Shown here piece by piece: positions 53,208 through 63,290 of a stretch of DNA of 64,000 nt. Below the pieces are notes generated by a model. That model did not search any database. It was not told the DNA's origin and was given only the letters and a program-made list of their open reading frames with translations. The DNA comes from Liopterus haemorrhoidalis (Eukaryota; Arthropoda; Insecta; Coleoptera; Dytiscidae). Location of the stretch: positions 28,448,540-28,512,539 of the forward strand of contig OZ020618.1 in assembly GCA_963971575.1 (NCBI GenBank). The letters are read 5' to 3'. Numbering within the stretch: the stretch's first letter is position 1; every line of letters begins with the position of its first letter. The translations under genes and the position numbers were made by a program.

Positions 53208-53223
53208 CTGGGCCCATAACCCT
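53208..53223 (-). other. primer-binding site, half tRNA-iMet type
   Basis: On the minus strand, directly after the 5' LTR: AGGGTTATGGGCCCAG. This is complementary to the anticodon-arm region of initiator tRNA-Met (CTGGGCCCATAACCC), as in Drosophila copia, which uses an internal tRNA fragment as primer. Confidence 0.9.
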
Positions 53224-53361
53224 TGTGAAATGGCAGTATTAAAGAGAGTACTTTTGACACAATTGTACTTTTATATTTATTTTTCACAACTGTCAAATAC
53301 ATCATTATCTATGACAACCAGATCATAGAGAATATTTTATATTTTAATTGCAGCATCAACA
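53224..53361 (-). repeat. 5' LTR of the Copia element
   Basis: 138 bp, identical to 49220-49357. It should contain the promoter for the element's transcript; no TATA box is unambiguous. The 5-bp TSD GTATC lies at 53362-53366. Confidence 0.96.
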
Positions 53362-53366
53362 GTATC

Positions 53367-53806
53367 TAATAAAAAGCAGTGGGGAACGAGTTACATTTAT
53401 TTATCACTGACAGGCCTGTAATGAATGTTATATATATAGTCGTGGACAAAATTAATTCCTACACACCCCCTCGGGGTTTTTGTTTCCTTACACAGACTGT
53501 ATTTATTTTTAGTGTTAATTATATATGTGGATTTTATAAATATACAAGATGTTTTTGAAAACTGTTTAAACACTGCTAATTTCTTTATTACAAGAGATAC
53601 AAATAGAGCCGGCGCTAGCTCTTTTGGCGCCCGGGGCAAACCCGTCAAATTGCGCTGTTCTGTTACTATATACAGTGGCGTATCGAAAAGGGGGGTGTAG
53701 GTGCTCGCAATCTTATTTCAAACATTTTCTTTTGATTTAGATGGTTGCAATTTAAATATTTTTACATTTTAACCTAATACTAATTATGGCTAAGTAAATT
53801 TGCTGA
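53367..53806. other. no gene; two lone MITE ends
   Basis: AGAGCCGGCGCTAGCTCTTT at 53606 and CAGTGGCGTATCGAAAAGGG at 53673 are left ends of two MITE families without partners. The rest is AT-rich. Confidence 0.45.
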
Positions 53807-53808
53807 TA

Positions 53809-54339
53809 CAGTCCTTGCTGATACAAGCCTCTCGAAATACGAACTTTTCGAGATACAAACTATTTTCATATCCTATTTTGACCTCTAAATACGAACCGTG
53901 ATGTTTTTCTTTTTAAATGAATCAAAGCCTGTTTTACATTATGCTTTTTTAACTTTTTTCCCTAGTACTAGAAACAGGCTACCAACAGGTTACTACTACA
54001 TGTAACAAATCTAAAACTCCTGAAACACAAAACCAGACACAAGAAAGTTGTTTACAATTTAAAGGAAGCTGATTTTCATACTAATCATGTGCAACAGAAA
54101 ATTTCATAAATAAAAATTAATATGTAATGGTATACAAATTACACATTTATAGTGAAAAAATGTTCCATCTCACTCCTACTCTATTTCTTTGTATTTTCTT
54201 CAAATTTTTTGGATTTGCTTTATTATATTTTAATCTGGGAATGGATTAATTGATTTCCCATTGGGTTTCTAGATACATCCTTTTTAAGATACGAACCGCG
54301 GTCAGGAACAAATTAAGTTTGTAAGTCAAGGTGCCATTG
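53809..54339. mobile_element. Tigger/pogo-like MITE
   Basis: Left CAGTCCTTGCTGATACAAGC and inverse right CAATGGCACCTTGACTTACA are imperfect inverted repeats, with repeated TACGAAC words inside each end (AAATACGAACTTTTCG, ATACGAACCGCGG) as in Tigger-type elements. TA on both flanks (53807-53808, 54340-54341). The uninterrupted homologous site (ATTGTATATCTACATG) is seen in reverse at 24023-24038. Confidence 0.75.
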
Positions 54340-54349
54340 TATATCTAAA

Positions 54350-54548
54350 TGTGCCACCAAAATCAGTTATAGATGTTTTTAGATGTGTAAGAAAGTTAAT
54401 CAAATATATTTCTATGAAAGCTGTTAAAAATATTAGTAACGTTACCAGTAAACAACGTACTGATGAACGATCATTTTCTACGCTAAATTATTTAAAAAAC
54501 TATCACCGAAACAGTATCTTCAAACAGGTCAGAAAATTGAAAAATTGA
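54350..54548 (+). pseudogene. hAT transposase remnant, family Z (plus copy)
   Basis: The frame reads CVRKLIKYISMKAVKNISNV, then DERSFSTLNYLKNYHRNSIF, the ERSFS dimerisation motif preceded by a diverged segment. Homologous in reverse to 23460-24010. The open frame ends in F1 sequence (54544), which split this element; its continuation is at 55580-55950. Confidence 0.8.
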
Positions 54549-55579
54549 TGTGAAGTGTGAATTTTCACACATTTCAGGGTTTCGCAGGTATTTAATAAGT
54601 GAATGATGTTTATTTAGGATGCCAAAACAAATTTTATATTAAAATATTTTTTTGTTAATTTTAATTCGAATGCCTAATACCATTATTTGGGTTTCTAGAT
54701 ATTTGCAGTGTGTTTTTTATATAGCAAGGTTCATTAATATTTTGAAAATTGCGCCAATGGCTTCCATAGGTTGTTTAAGTCATAAACGCCGCCCCTCTGA
54801 TTTCGTATACATTCAAACATAGAATTAAATTATAATTTCAACACTTCCCACTGGTTATTAAATTTACGCTTTTAAAAATTAAATGTAACATTTGTCAAAA
54901 TATAATTAGAATTTTGACAAAATAATTTAAACAAAATAAAAGTGCAAAAAAAAAACAGAAAAAATAAAATTGACGGGAATCGAACTTACGAAGCGAGTAC
55001 GTTACCACTGGACTACGGATGTTCACTCGTTTACTGTGTTAAATAGCGGATTAAATAATTTACATATTTTAGTTAAAAACACAAAAAATGCGTTATTTTC
55101 CGAAAACATAATCTGATAAAAAATTCCTGTTGTACTATTCCGGTTCACACCAATGTACATTACTTGGAATTTTTTCAGATTTTTAGTTTAAACCATCTGA
55201 GCTACAGGGTGTGGGACAAAAAATTTTTTTGCACAATTTTGGCAAAATTCGCATCAAAATAATTTATTTTGCAAAAATTAAATTTTGATGGTTAATCCAC
55301 GTACCAAGGGCTTTCATTTGATACCCTACACAGAATTGTAAAAAAAAATTTTTTTCCGATGAGCATATATTTGTTTATATTTTTAGGGGGACATGTTTTT
55401 TAGATGTTTTAGTATTTTTCCTATGTGTGGGTCAAAGAGTTGTATAAGCATGCCAAATTTCAACTCTCTAGGTTTAGCCGTTTGGCTACAATTTTTACCG
55501 AACAGACATACAGACAGACAGACAGACAGACGACAAAATGACGGTATAAGGGTTTTTTGGTCATACCTACAAAAACCTA
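54544..55579 (-). repeat. F1 repeat inserted in hAT remnant
   Basis: From ATTGATGTGAAGTGTGAATT to GGTCATACCTACAAAAACCT. Comparison with the minus copy of family Z (23430-23490) brackets both F1 boundaries to within about 15 bases. (CAGA)n at 55505-55530. No clear TSD could be read because the junctions are A-rich. Confidence 0.88.
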
Positions 55580-55950
55580 AAAATGGGCTTTCTTTGTTAT
55601 ATATATACAAATATATGCATGTATGATGCTTTATATATTTTGCAGAAGTCAAAAAGAATACTGAATATTATTATATAATCAATACATGTGTATATCTTTA
55701 AATTCAATTTTGTATTTAATATGTACGAGACTGATATAGAAATGAAAATTTATATTTTTTAACTGAATAAAAATTGAAAAACTTAAAAAAAAATTTATTA
55801 AACTTAAAAAAAAGTTTTTATTAAAAACTTAATAAAAACTTAATAAAAAAGAATATGTATATCTAAGCGTTTGTTTTGACACCTCTAAGAGCTGGCGCAC
55901 AGGGCCTGTGCCCCTGTCACCCCTGCCTTTCACCGCCGCAGGATACAAAG
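55580..55950 (+). pseudogene. continuation of hAT family Z remnant
   Basis: TTTTGCAGAAGTCAAAAAGA, ATACTGAATATTATTATATA and CCTCTAAGAGCTGGCGC match the reverse complement of 23200-23420. No reading frame survives. Confidence 0.7.
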
Positions 55951-56487
55951 CAAGTTAAATTAAGCGGAGGTTTTTCATATCATTGGTTTAAGGATTGTAA
56001 AATATTTGTATTCATAATTTTGAATTTCGTATTTTTGTAATAAATGAAAACTATTTGAGGGAAACTAAATTATATTACAGTTTTATAGTTTTTAGGTAAT
56101 ATGCAAATCTCGCGCCATATTGAATCATTTCAATTTAACATTAAATCATTTTATGAATTGTATGCAAAAGTTCCGGGGATTCCCGGAACTTAATCGAGTA
56201 AATCTTAATTAAGTAAATCTCTCTCTAAAATAAGAGCTGAAATGCTGCAGCACCCCCAAAATTACATGAATTTATACATTACAGACGTTTATGATTTTTA
56301 TGTACTTTACGTAATACAAATAGTTCGTTTACAAGTTATGATATAAAATGACTTAATGTGCTGCACGTATTGAACGCGGCACCAATTTCTATTGCAACGC
56401 GGCGATTGACATTGAGCAGGGGTAACAGCCGAATACCTATTCTTGTAATTGCAAACGATTGCAATTAATAGCTTGGAAACTTTTGAC
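55951..56487. other. no gene recognised
   Basis: AT-rich unique-looking interval; AATTAAGTAAATCTC-like repeats near 56195. No coding signal. Confidence 0.45.
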
Positions 56488-56495
56488 TAGTAATA

Positions 56496-56758
56496 CAGTG
56501 GCGCACTTAGGGGGGGGGGGGGGAGATGGCAAGAAACAGGGAAATACCATTTTTTTAAATTTTTTTTATCACCGGTAAATATATGTATTTATAAAAAGAG
56601 ATAGAGAGACGAGGACCTTTTTTTGTTAGGTAATCCACTTGTATTTCACAAGTGAGGACCTTTTTTTTAGATCATTACTTTTTTACTCATGAGAATAATA
56701 ATTTAAATAATTTTGTCTTCTGCTCCCCCCCCCCCCCCAATTCCTGATTGCGCCACTG
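56496..56758. mobile_element. hAT MITE CAGTGGCGCACTTAGG, perfect TSD
   Basis: CAGTGGCGCACTTAGG and CCTGATTGCGCCACTG inverted; the perfect 8-bp TSD TAGTAATA (56488-56495, 56759-56766). Runs of G and C adjoin the TIRs. Interior has GAGGACCTTTTTTTGTTAGG and GTGAGGACCTTTTTTTTAGA minisatellite units. 263 bp. Related to 42468-42723. Confidence 0.94.
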
Positions 56759-57256
56759 TAGTAATATATTTGTATTTTTAAAATTTCATTATTTTTTGTA
56801 GTATTGTAAGCATGCAAAAAATAATGAATTATCTTAGAATCTAATTTTTAAAGAATTTCAAAAACAGAATATTGACATAACGAGTATAATGAGTCGAGCA
56901 ATTTTTTATTTCGACAAGTGGTTCTCAAAGTACGTTGTACAACTTTCTTATTTTAAATAGGAACACACATTTTATTTTTAATCATAGAGTATTTTATTCT
57001 GATTTCAACGATATAAACAAGTTATAGCCTTACATCACAAAATAATTGAGAAAAACTAAAATTAAATTTATGTATTTGAATTTTATTACAATCTCGTTGA
57101 AACTAGAGTGCTATGAATGATAACAGTGGAACATTCTTGTTTATTTTATTTTATTTTTTTAATTAAATTATTTATTTGGCCTTGGCCAAAAAATTTACAA
57201 TTAGTATACAAAACTTAAGATTATTATCTATATCGGAATCTATATATATAAAATCG

Positions 57257-57412
57257 CCGGTCGCTATGGCGTAGTGGTCAGCTCATTTGACTACCAACCA
57301 TGGGGGCTCGGGTTCAAATCACGGTTATGGCATGGAAATTTTCTCAAACAAAAATTGTCCTGGCTAATTGCCAAAGTAGCAAAGGCCATTAAAAAATTAA
57401 AAAAAAAAAAAA
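57257..57412 (+). mobile_element. tRNA-derived SINE in Helitron
   Basis: A-box-like TGGCGTAGTGGTCAGC and B-box-like GGTTCAAATC, then a short body and a tail GCCAAAGTAGCAAAGGCC followed by A-rich DNA. The 16-bp TSD TATATATATAAAATCG (57241-57256, 57413-57428) is the Helitron 5' end itself. The tail resembles the host LINE's 3' UTR (GGCCAAGGCC then A-rich), suggesting which LINE may mobilise it. Different head from the 11355/45774 SINE. Confidence 0.9.
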
Positions 57413-57439
57413 TATATATATAAAATCGTAACTAAGCTA

Positions 57440-60400
57440 CCTACTCATAATCAACGCCCAGCCCAAACCACTAGACCTACAATCATGAAAATCGGCAAGT
57501 ATATTCCTTCCATGACAAAAGCACCCACTAAGAACGGATTTTTCGAAACTCATCCTCTAAGTGGGTGAAAAGGGGGTTAAAAGGGGTAAAATGTGGCTTC
57601 ACGGTTTCTTTAATATCTCTTAGGTCCAATAAGATATCGACTTGGTTTTTGCTTACAATGATTACTCATGTAAATATTAAAAAACTATTTTCAGGATTTT
57701 GTCCTAATCGACCCCTAAAGGGGTGAATCTACAATCAGGGTGAATTATAGAACCCTTCGCATCTTCTGTGTTTATTGTCTAATAACATTCCTTTTTGGCA
57801 TATAGGTGTCTTTTTAAAATATTTAGAAAGTGTTTTGACCGTTTTTTTAAATTTCACCCCTAAAGGGGTACATTGGTATTTTTTATTTCATAAAATGTCG
57901 TCTAGAAACATAAAATTCGAGGAGTATATCCTTTTTATGACTTAAGAACCCCCTAAGAAATGATTTTTCGAAATTCGACGTCTCAGGGGTGAAAAGTGGT
58001 GAAATGTGTTTACACGGATTCCTCAATATCTTTTAGGTCAATAATATATCGCCTTGCTTTTGCTACAAAGACTACCCATATAAATGTAGAAAAACTTATT
58101 TTTCAGGATTTTGTACTAATCAACCCCTAAAAGAGTGAATCTACAATCGGGGTGAATTATAGAACCCGTCGTATTTCCTGTGTGTGTTGTGTTATAATTT
58201 TTTTTTTTTTGCATATATGTGTCTTTATAATATTTAGAAATTGTTTTGACCGTTTTTTTAAATTTCACCCCTAAAGGGGTAAATTGGTATTTTTTATTCG
58301 ATAGAAAGTCGTCTAGACAGAGAAACAAAAAATCGGGGAGTATATCCCTTTTATGACTTAACAACACCCTAAGAAATGATTTTTGTTAATTCAATTTCTA
58401 AGGGGTGAAATGGGGTAAAAGGTGTTTTCACGGATCCTTCAACTTCAATATCTCTTAGGTCCAATAATATATCGCCTTGGTTTTTGCTTATTAAAGTTAT
58501 CCATATAAATGTTGAAAAACTTATTTTAGGATTTTGTCCTAATCATCCCCTAAAAGGGGTGAATCTACAATCAGGGTGAATTATAGAAACCTTCTCATCT
58601 TCTGTGTTTATTGTGTTATAACATTCCTTTTTGGCATATAGGTGTCTTTTTAAAATATTTAGAAAGTAATTTGACCGATTTTTTCTTAATTTCACCCCTA
58701 AAGGGGCAAATTGGTATTTTTTATTCGATAGAATGTCGTCTAGACAGAGAAACATGAAATTCGGGGAGTATATCCCTTTTATGACTTAACAACCCCCTAA
58801 GAAATGAATTTTGGAAATTCAACCCCTAAGGGGTTAAAAGGGGTAAAATGTGTTTTCACGGACTCCTCAATATCTCTTAGGTCCAATAATACATCGCCTT
58901 GGTTTTTGCTTATAAAGGTTATCCATATAAATGTTGAAGTACTTATTTCAGGATTCTGTCCTAACCATTCCCTAAAAGGGTGAATCTACAATCAGGGAGA
59001 ATTATAGAATCCGTCATATTTCCTGTGTTTGTTGAGTTATAAAATTCCTGTTTGACATATAGATGTCTTTTTAAAATATCTCGAAATGGTTTTGACAGTT
59101 TTTCAAAATTTCACCCCTAAAAAGGTAAATGGGTATTTTTTATTTGATAGAATATTCCTTGGACAAAGATACATGATATTCGCAAAATGTATATTCCCTC
59201 CATGAGGTAAGCACCAATTAAGACGAGATTTTGCGAAATTCAACCTCTAAGGCGTGAAAAGGGGTGAACTGTAATTTCAAGGATTCCTCAATACCTCTTA
59301 GGACCAATAAGATATCGACTTGGCTTTTGCTTATAAAGATTACCCATACAAATGCCGAAAAACTTATTTCAGGATTTTGTCCAAATCAACCCCTATAGGG
59401 GTGATTCTACAATCGGGGTGAATTATACAATCTTTCATATTTCCTGTGTTTATTGAGTTATAACATTCCTTTTTGGCATATCGGTGTCTTTTTAAAATAT
59501 CTCGAAATGATTTTGACAGTTTTTCAAAATTTCACCCCTAAAGGGCAAGATACATGAAATTCGTAAAGTATATTCCCTCTATGACGTCAGCACCCACTAA
59601 GACGGGATTTTTCGAAATTCAACCCCTAAGGGGTGAAATGTAATATCAAGGATTCCTTAATATCTCTTAGGACCAATAAGATATCGACTTGGCTTTTGCT
59701 TATAAAAATTACCCATACAAATGCCGAAAAGTTTATTTCAGGATTTTTCCTAATCAACCCCTAAAGGAGTAAATCTATAATCGAGGTGAATTATACAACC
59801 CGTCGTATTTCCTGTGTTTATTGAGTTATAACATTCCTTTTGGCACACCGGTGTCTTTTTCAAATATCTCGAAATAGTTTTGACCATTTTCTAAAATTAT
59901 ACCTCTAAAGGGGTAAATGGGTATTTTTATTCGAAGAACTTCCCTTGGATATAGAGACATGAAATTCGGGAAGTATATTCCTTCCGTGATGTAAGCACCC
60001 ACTAAGAAGAGATTTTTCGAAATTCGAGCCCTAAGGGGTGAAATGTGATTTGAAGAATTCCTCAATATACCTTAGGACCAATAAGATATTGACTTGGTTT
60101 TTAATTACAAAGGTTACCCAAACAAATATTTGATTTAAGGTAAATCAGGATTTTACCCTAATCAACCCCTAAAGCGGTGCATCTACATTTGGGGTGAATT
60201 ATAGAAACCTTTTTATATCCTGAGTTATAACATTCCATTTTGGTACATAATTTTCTATTTAAAATATTTAGAAAGAGTTTTGAAAGTTTTTAAATTTCAT
60301 CCCTAAATGGGTAAATTGGTATTTTTTGTTCGAAAGAACGGCCCTTGACAGAGATATGAAATTCCTCCATGTCGCAAGCATCCGCTTATACGAAATTCGA

Positions 60401-61460
60401 CCCCTACGGGATGGAAAGTGATAAAATGTTTTTCCTGGGAATCTTCATTATCTCTTAGGTCCAATAATATATTGATTTGATTTTTGCTTACAGTGTTCTA
60501 ACCATCAACCTAAAGGGGCGATTCTAGATTCGGGGTGAATTATAGAACCCTTTGTATCTTCCATCTTTGTTGTACAATAACTATGTTGTACTTTTTCGAA
60601 TTTAGGTGTCTTTTTAATATCATTAGTTTAAAATCATTTCATTTTAACCATTTTTTTATATTTCACCCCTAAATTGCTATTCTTACATTACTTTACGTTA
60701 CATTGGTACATTGGTATTTTTTAGTACACAAATGACGAATTTAGTAGACAAATTCGGGAACTATATTTCTTCCATGACGTAGACAACCACTAAGAACAGA
60801 TTTCTCGAATTTCGACCCCTAGGGGATTTCTCAATATCTCTTGATGAAATAACGACTTGCTTATTACTTACTATGGTTACCCGTACGCATGTATAAAAAT
60901 GTAATTTAGGATTTTGCTGCAAGCAACACTTAACGGGCGAATCTACATTAAATCAGGGAGAATTATATAATATTTCGTAACTTCTTGGTTTGTTGAGTTA
61001 TAACATTCCTTTTTGGCATATCATTTTTTTTCCAAAGTCTTAAACGTTTTTTTTTTAACCTATAAAGGGTTAAATTGATATATTTTTGATTAGATACATG
61101 GAATTCCGAGAACATATTCGTTCCATAACGTAAGCATCGAACCCTTTATATCTCCTATGCTTCTTGAGTTATAACATTCCTCTCTGGCATTTAGGACTTT
61201 TTAAAATCTTTCGATAGTGTTCTGACAGTTTTTTAAATTGAGGGAAAATTAGTATTTTTTATTAGAAATTAGAAATTCCAAGAGTACATTTCTCGATATG
61301 ACGTAAGAACTCACTAAGAAAGGATTTTTCGACCCCTATGGGGTGAAAAGGAGTAAAATGGTTTTTCACGGATTTCTCAATATCTCTTAGGAAAGATGAG
61401 ATATCAACTAGGTTTTTGATTATAAAAGTTACCTGTACACATGTTTAGAAACAAACTGAA
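57440..61460 (+). repeat. ~370-430 bp tandem array inside Helitron
   Basis: The landmark CAATATCTCTTAGGTCCAAT recurs at about 57608, 58021, 58447, 58866, 59288, 59658, 60060, 60448, 60830 and 61373, so about ten units with spacing 413, 426, 419, 422, 370, 402, 388, 382 and 543. Each unit also has ATTTCACCCCTAAAGGGG, GGGGTGAATCTACAATC and ATAACATTCCTTTTTGGCAT. Units become more diverged towards the right. Short frames (58116, 58543, 59826) are repeat translations. Confidence 0.94.
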
Positions 61461-61604
61461 AATTTTACACTAATGAGTCTCCATCGGGGTGAATCTACAC
61501 TTGAGGAGATAGTAAGCAATGTGATCTATAGGGAACCATGATTTATAATGATTGCACGATGATCGCAGATCGTCAATATACCGTAGCGAAGCACGGGTAC
61601 TCAG

Positions 61605-62078
61605 CTAGTCATTGATATAAATCATTATGTATTTGTAGGTGTTTGGGTTCCTTAAAATATCTTTTATGTCCACAGGTTCTTTCTTTAGTTTAGTAATTTG
61701 TTGGATGAATCGTAACATATTGTTTGTGTGTGAGGTACACTGAAAAAAAATGTGGTTCAGGTTTCCTTCTGTTCTATTGTCACAGGTGCTAAGTGGCGAT
61801 TGAGTGATACCAAGCTTGTGTAGGTGTTCTGGGTATTTGGCGTGTCCTGTTATTAATCTACAGAGGGTAACAATGGAGCTGCGCGTATGGCTACATGTTG
61901 GAACCATGGTTTCTTTGGTAGTGTTATTTCTATGGCGGCATAAAATCTTCCTTTTTGATTAGATAATGTTTTCCATTCATTGGCCCATTCTGTGTTTATG
62001 TTCTTCTGTATAAAATTGAATAAGTCTCATTTAGGTGTTTTATAATTTATTGAACTGGTCAGTTGAAGAGTGCAGGCC
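61605..62078 (-). pseudogene. LINE ORF2 C-terminal region
   Basis: The frame 61605-61907 reads SIVTLCRLITGHAKYPEHLH, then LSTCDNRTEGNLNHIFFQC. This is the region after the RNase H of jockey/I-type LINEs (RL.TGH......L......C..C....... HI...C). Upstream, another frame gives TEWANEWKTLSNQKGRFYAA, so a frameshift lies near 61890. The apparent stop at 61605 is the Helitron's CTAG; without the Helitron the frame continues at 57238. Confidence 0.88.
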
Positions 62079-62151
62079 AACATTCTTGTTTTGTGTCATT
62101 ACTTGTTGTAATTTGTCATTAGTATTTATTGTGTTAGTTCTCGAAAAGAAA

Positions 62152-62935
62152 ATGAATAATTTTACTCATGACAAGAATTCTCGTGCTGAGGTAAATATGT
62201 CCAGAAAACGGTACCCTACAAGAGAAGTTCCTGGTCCGTGATATTTTCGAAGACTGGAATTAAAACTCCTCGCTAATACTGCGGCATTTAAATGTAATTG
62301 TAATCAGTAGCGGCTTTAAAGGGGAGGTCGGGCGAACGCCCAGGGCGCCAGGCTAGGATGGGCGGCGAACGGACATTTTTAGGTCATCACTTGTATTTTA
62401 GAAGTGAGGACCTTTTTTTTAGGACATTACTTGTATTTGAGAAGTGAGGACCTTTCTTTTTTTTAGGACATCACTTGCATTATATAGAGTAATTAATTTG
62501 TTTTTATGGGGGCGGCAAAAAAATCTCTCCCGGGGCGTTAGACTTGCTACGGCCGGCTCTGATCGTAATCGTAAGCAAAATCCAATGCACAACACTGAAT
62601 TAGATGTTTTGGCGTATTTTTAAGCTAATCCGAACACTTCCATAAAAATGGCTGCTGCCGAATGCGGTTTAGGTGTTGGTACGGTGCACCACTTTTTAAA
62701 TAAATTTCCCGACCATTGGTACCAATGGGCCTATTGAATGGCCTGCAAGGTCTCCGGATGTTTTTTGGATTTTTTCTTACGGGGTTTAGTCAAAGACAAA
62801 GTGTACAACATTGTGCATCCAGATGCACAACATTTACAAAATAGTATCCAAGAGAGTATTGTTAATATCGACGGAAGAATATTAAATAAGTTAGGAATAA
62901 TTTATTTAAAAGAACGTAATTATGCATAAATGAGA
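62152..62935 (+). pseudogene. DDE transposase remnant, DUF4817-like N terminus
   Basis: MNNFTHDKNSR at the start and TRYPTREVP-like sequence, then FRRLELKLLANTAAFK, recall the DUF4817 helix-turn-helix region (E......Y....P.RR.P.R..F.RL...L...GS). After the MITE 62305-62561 the frame continues LDVLAYF*ANPNTSIKMAAA and ECGLGVGTVHHFL (second HTH). It then jumps to the C-terminal ARSPD/DVFWIF and FSQRQSVQ-like region in shifted frames (62720-62935). The catalytic middle is deleted and stops are present. Likely Tc1/mariner-related. Confidence 0.78.
62305..62561. mobile_element. hAT MITE inside transposase gene
   Basis: CAGTAGCGGCTTTAAAGG and TTGCTACGGCCGGCTCTG are imperfect inverted ends. TSD ATTGTAAT/ATCGTAAT (62297-62304, 62562-62569) has one mismatch. 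Interior has GTGAGGACCTTTTTTTTAGG units and flanking GGCGAACG. 257 bp. Removing it joins the two halves of the transposase frame region. Confidence 0.9.
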
Positions 62936-63290
62936 ATGGGGGTAATTTTGAACAGTATTTATAAGCTTATAATAATTCATTTTAATAAAATTTAAATAAA
63001 TTTGATTTGCGTTTTTCTCGATTATTTTGTGATGTAAGGCTGTGACTTGTTTATATCGTTGAAAACAGAATGGAATACTCTATCGAATAAGTAAAAATAA
63101 AATGTTTGGTCCTATTTAAAATAAGAAAGTTGCACAACGAATTTTGAGACCCACTGGTCGAAATAAACAATTGCTACACTCATTGATATTTTCCTGTAAA
63201 ATAGTATTAGTTGTCTAATTTAAGCAACCTCGTAGCTCATATAGTTCACGAGATATCAATGGTGAGCAATTTAAAATGAACACCCTGTAT

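Larger units (their letters stand above)
49220..53361 (-). mobile_element. complete Copia-type LTR retrotransposon
   Basis: 4142 bp, bounded by two identical 138-bp LTRs and by the 5-bp TSD GTATC (49215-49219, 53362-53366). Coding strand is minus: 5' LTR at 53224-53361, primer site, a single long polyprotein, a short purine-rich stretch (GTGGGAGCT), 3' LTR at 49220-49357. Domain order gag, protease, integrase, reverse transcriptase, RNase H defines Ty1/copia. LTR identity means a very recent insertion. The element is about 1 kb shorter than Drosophila copia because of short LTRs and an internal loss in the polyprotein. Confidence 0.97.
57239..61608 (+). mobile_element. non-autonomous Helitron built of tandem repeats
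   Basis: Starts TCTATATATATAAAATCG after an A (57238) and ends CTAG (61605-61608) before a T (61609), so it inserted between A and T without TSD, as Helitrons do. Eight bases before CTAG a hairpin CCGTAGCGAAGCACGG (61581-61596) has stems CCGT/ACGG and GC/GC. The flanking LINE frame reads on across the insertion, confirming both borders. No Rep/helicase gene. The interior is about 10 tandem units. A SINE is inserted at 57257. Confidence 0.92.
57143..62078 (-). mobile_element. 5'-truncated LINE with Helitron inside
   Basis: The 13-bp TSD AACATTCTTGTTT flanks it. On the minus strand it runs from 62078 down to an A-rich tail (reads as TTATTTTATTTTATTTTTTT on plus at 57142-57161). Coding parts are 62078-61609, then, after the Helitron, 57238 to about 57180 with a stop after about 25 codons. 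The 3' UTR includes TTTTTTGGCCAAGGCCAAAT. Only the last part of ORF2 is present, as usual for 5' truncation by target-primed reverse transcription. Confidence 0.85.
56880..63290 (+). mobile_element. outer DDE transposon (DUF4817-like), nested with four other elements
   Basis: Inverted arms of about 180 bp (56885-57065 and 63015-63195, roughly 85% alike, e.g. TATTTTGTGATGTAAGGCT and its inverse) enclose a transposase pseudogene (62152-62935). The right end shows ACACCCTGTATA, the ACAGGGTG-type terminus of a Tc1/mariner-related group; the left terminus beyond the arm is decayed. The LINE TSD AACATTCTTGTTT at 57130-57142 and 62079-62091 shows that 57129 and 62092 were once adjacent, so the element's own length was about 1.4 kb. 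Confidence 0.7.

Noticed and set aside
50023..53328. Plus-strand frames opposite the Copia polyprotein
   Set aside because: Antisense shadows of the 1248-codon gene; none has family features.
57257..57330. Possible functional tRNA gene
   Set aside because: A and B boxes are present but the acceptor stem does not pair, a non-tRNA body and A-rich tail follow, and a TSD flanks it: a SINE.
58116..60065. Similar frames at 58116, 58543 and 59826 suggesting a repeated gene
   Set aside because: They are shadows of the Helitron's tandem unit and differ by frameshifts between units.
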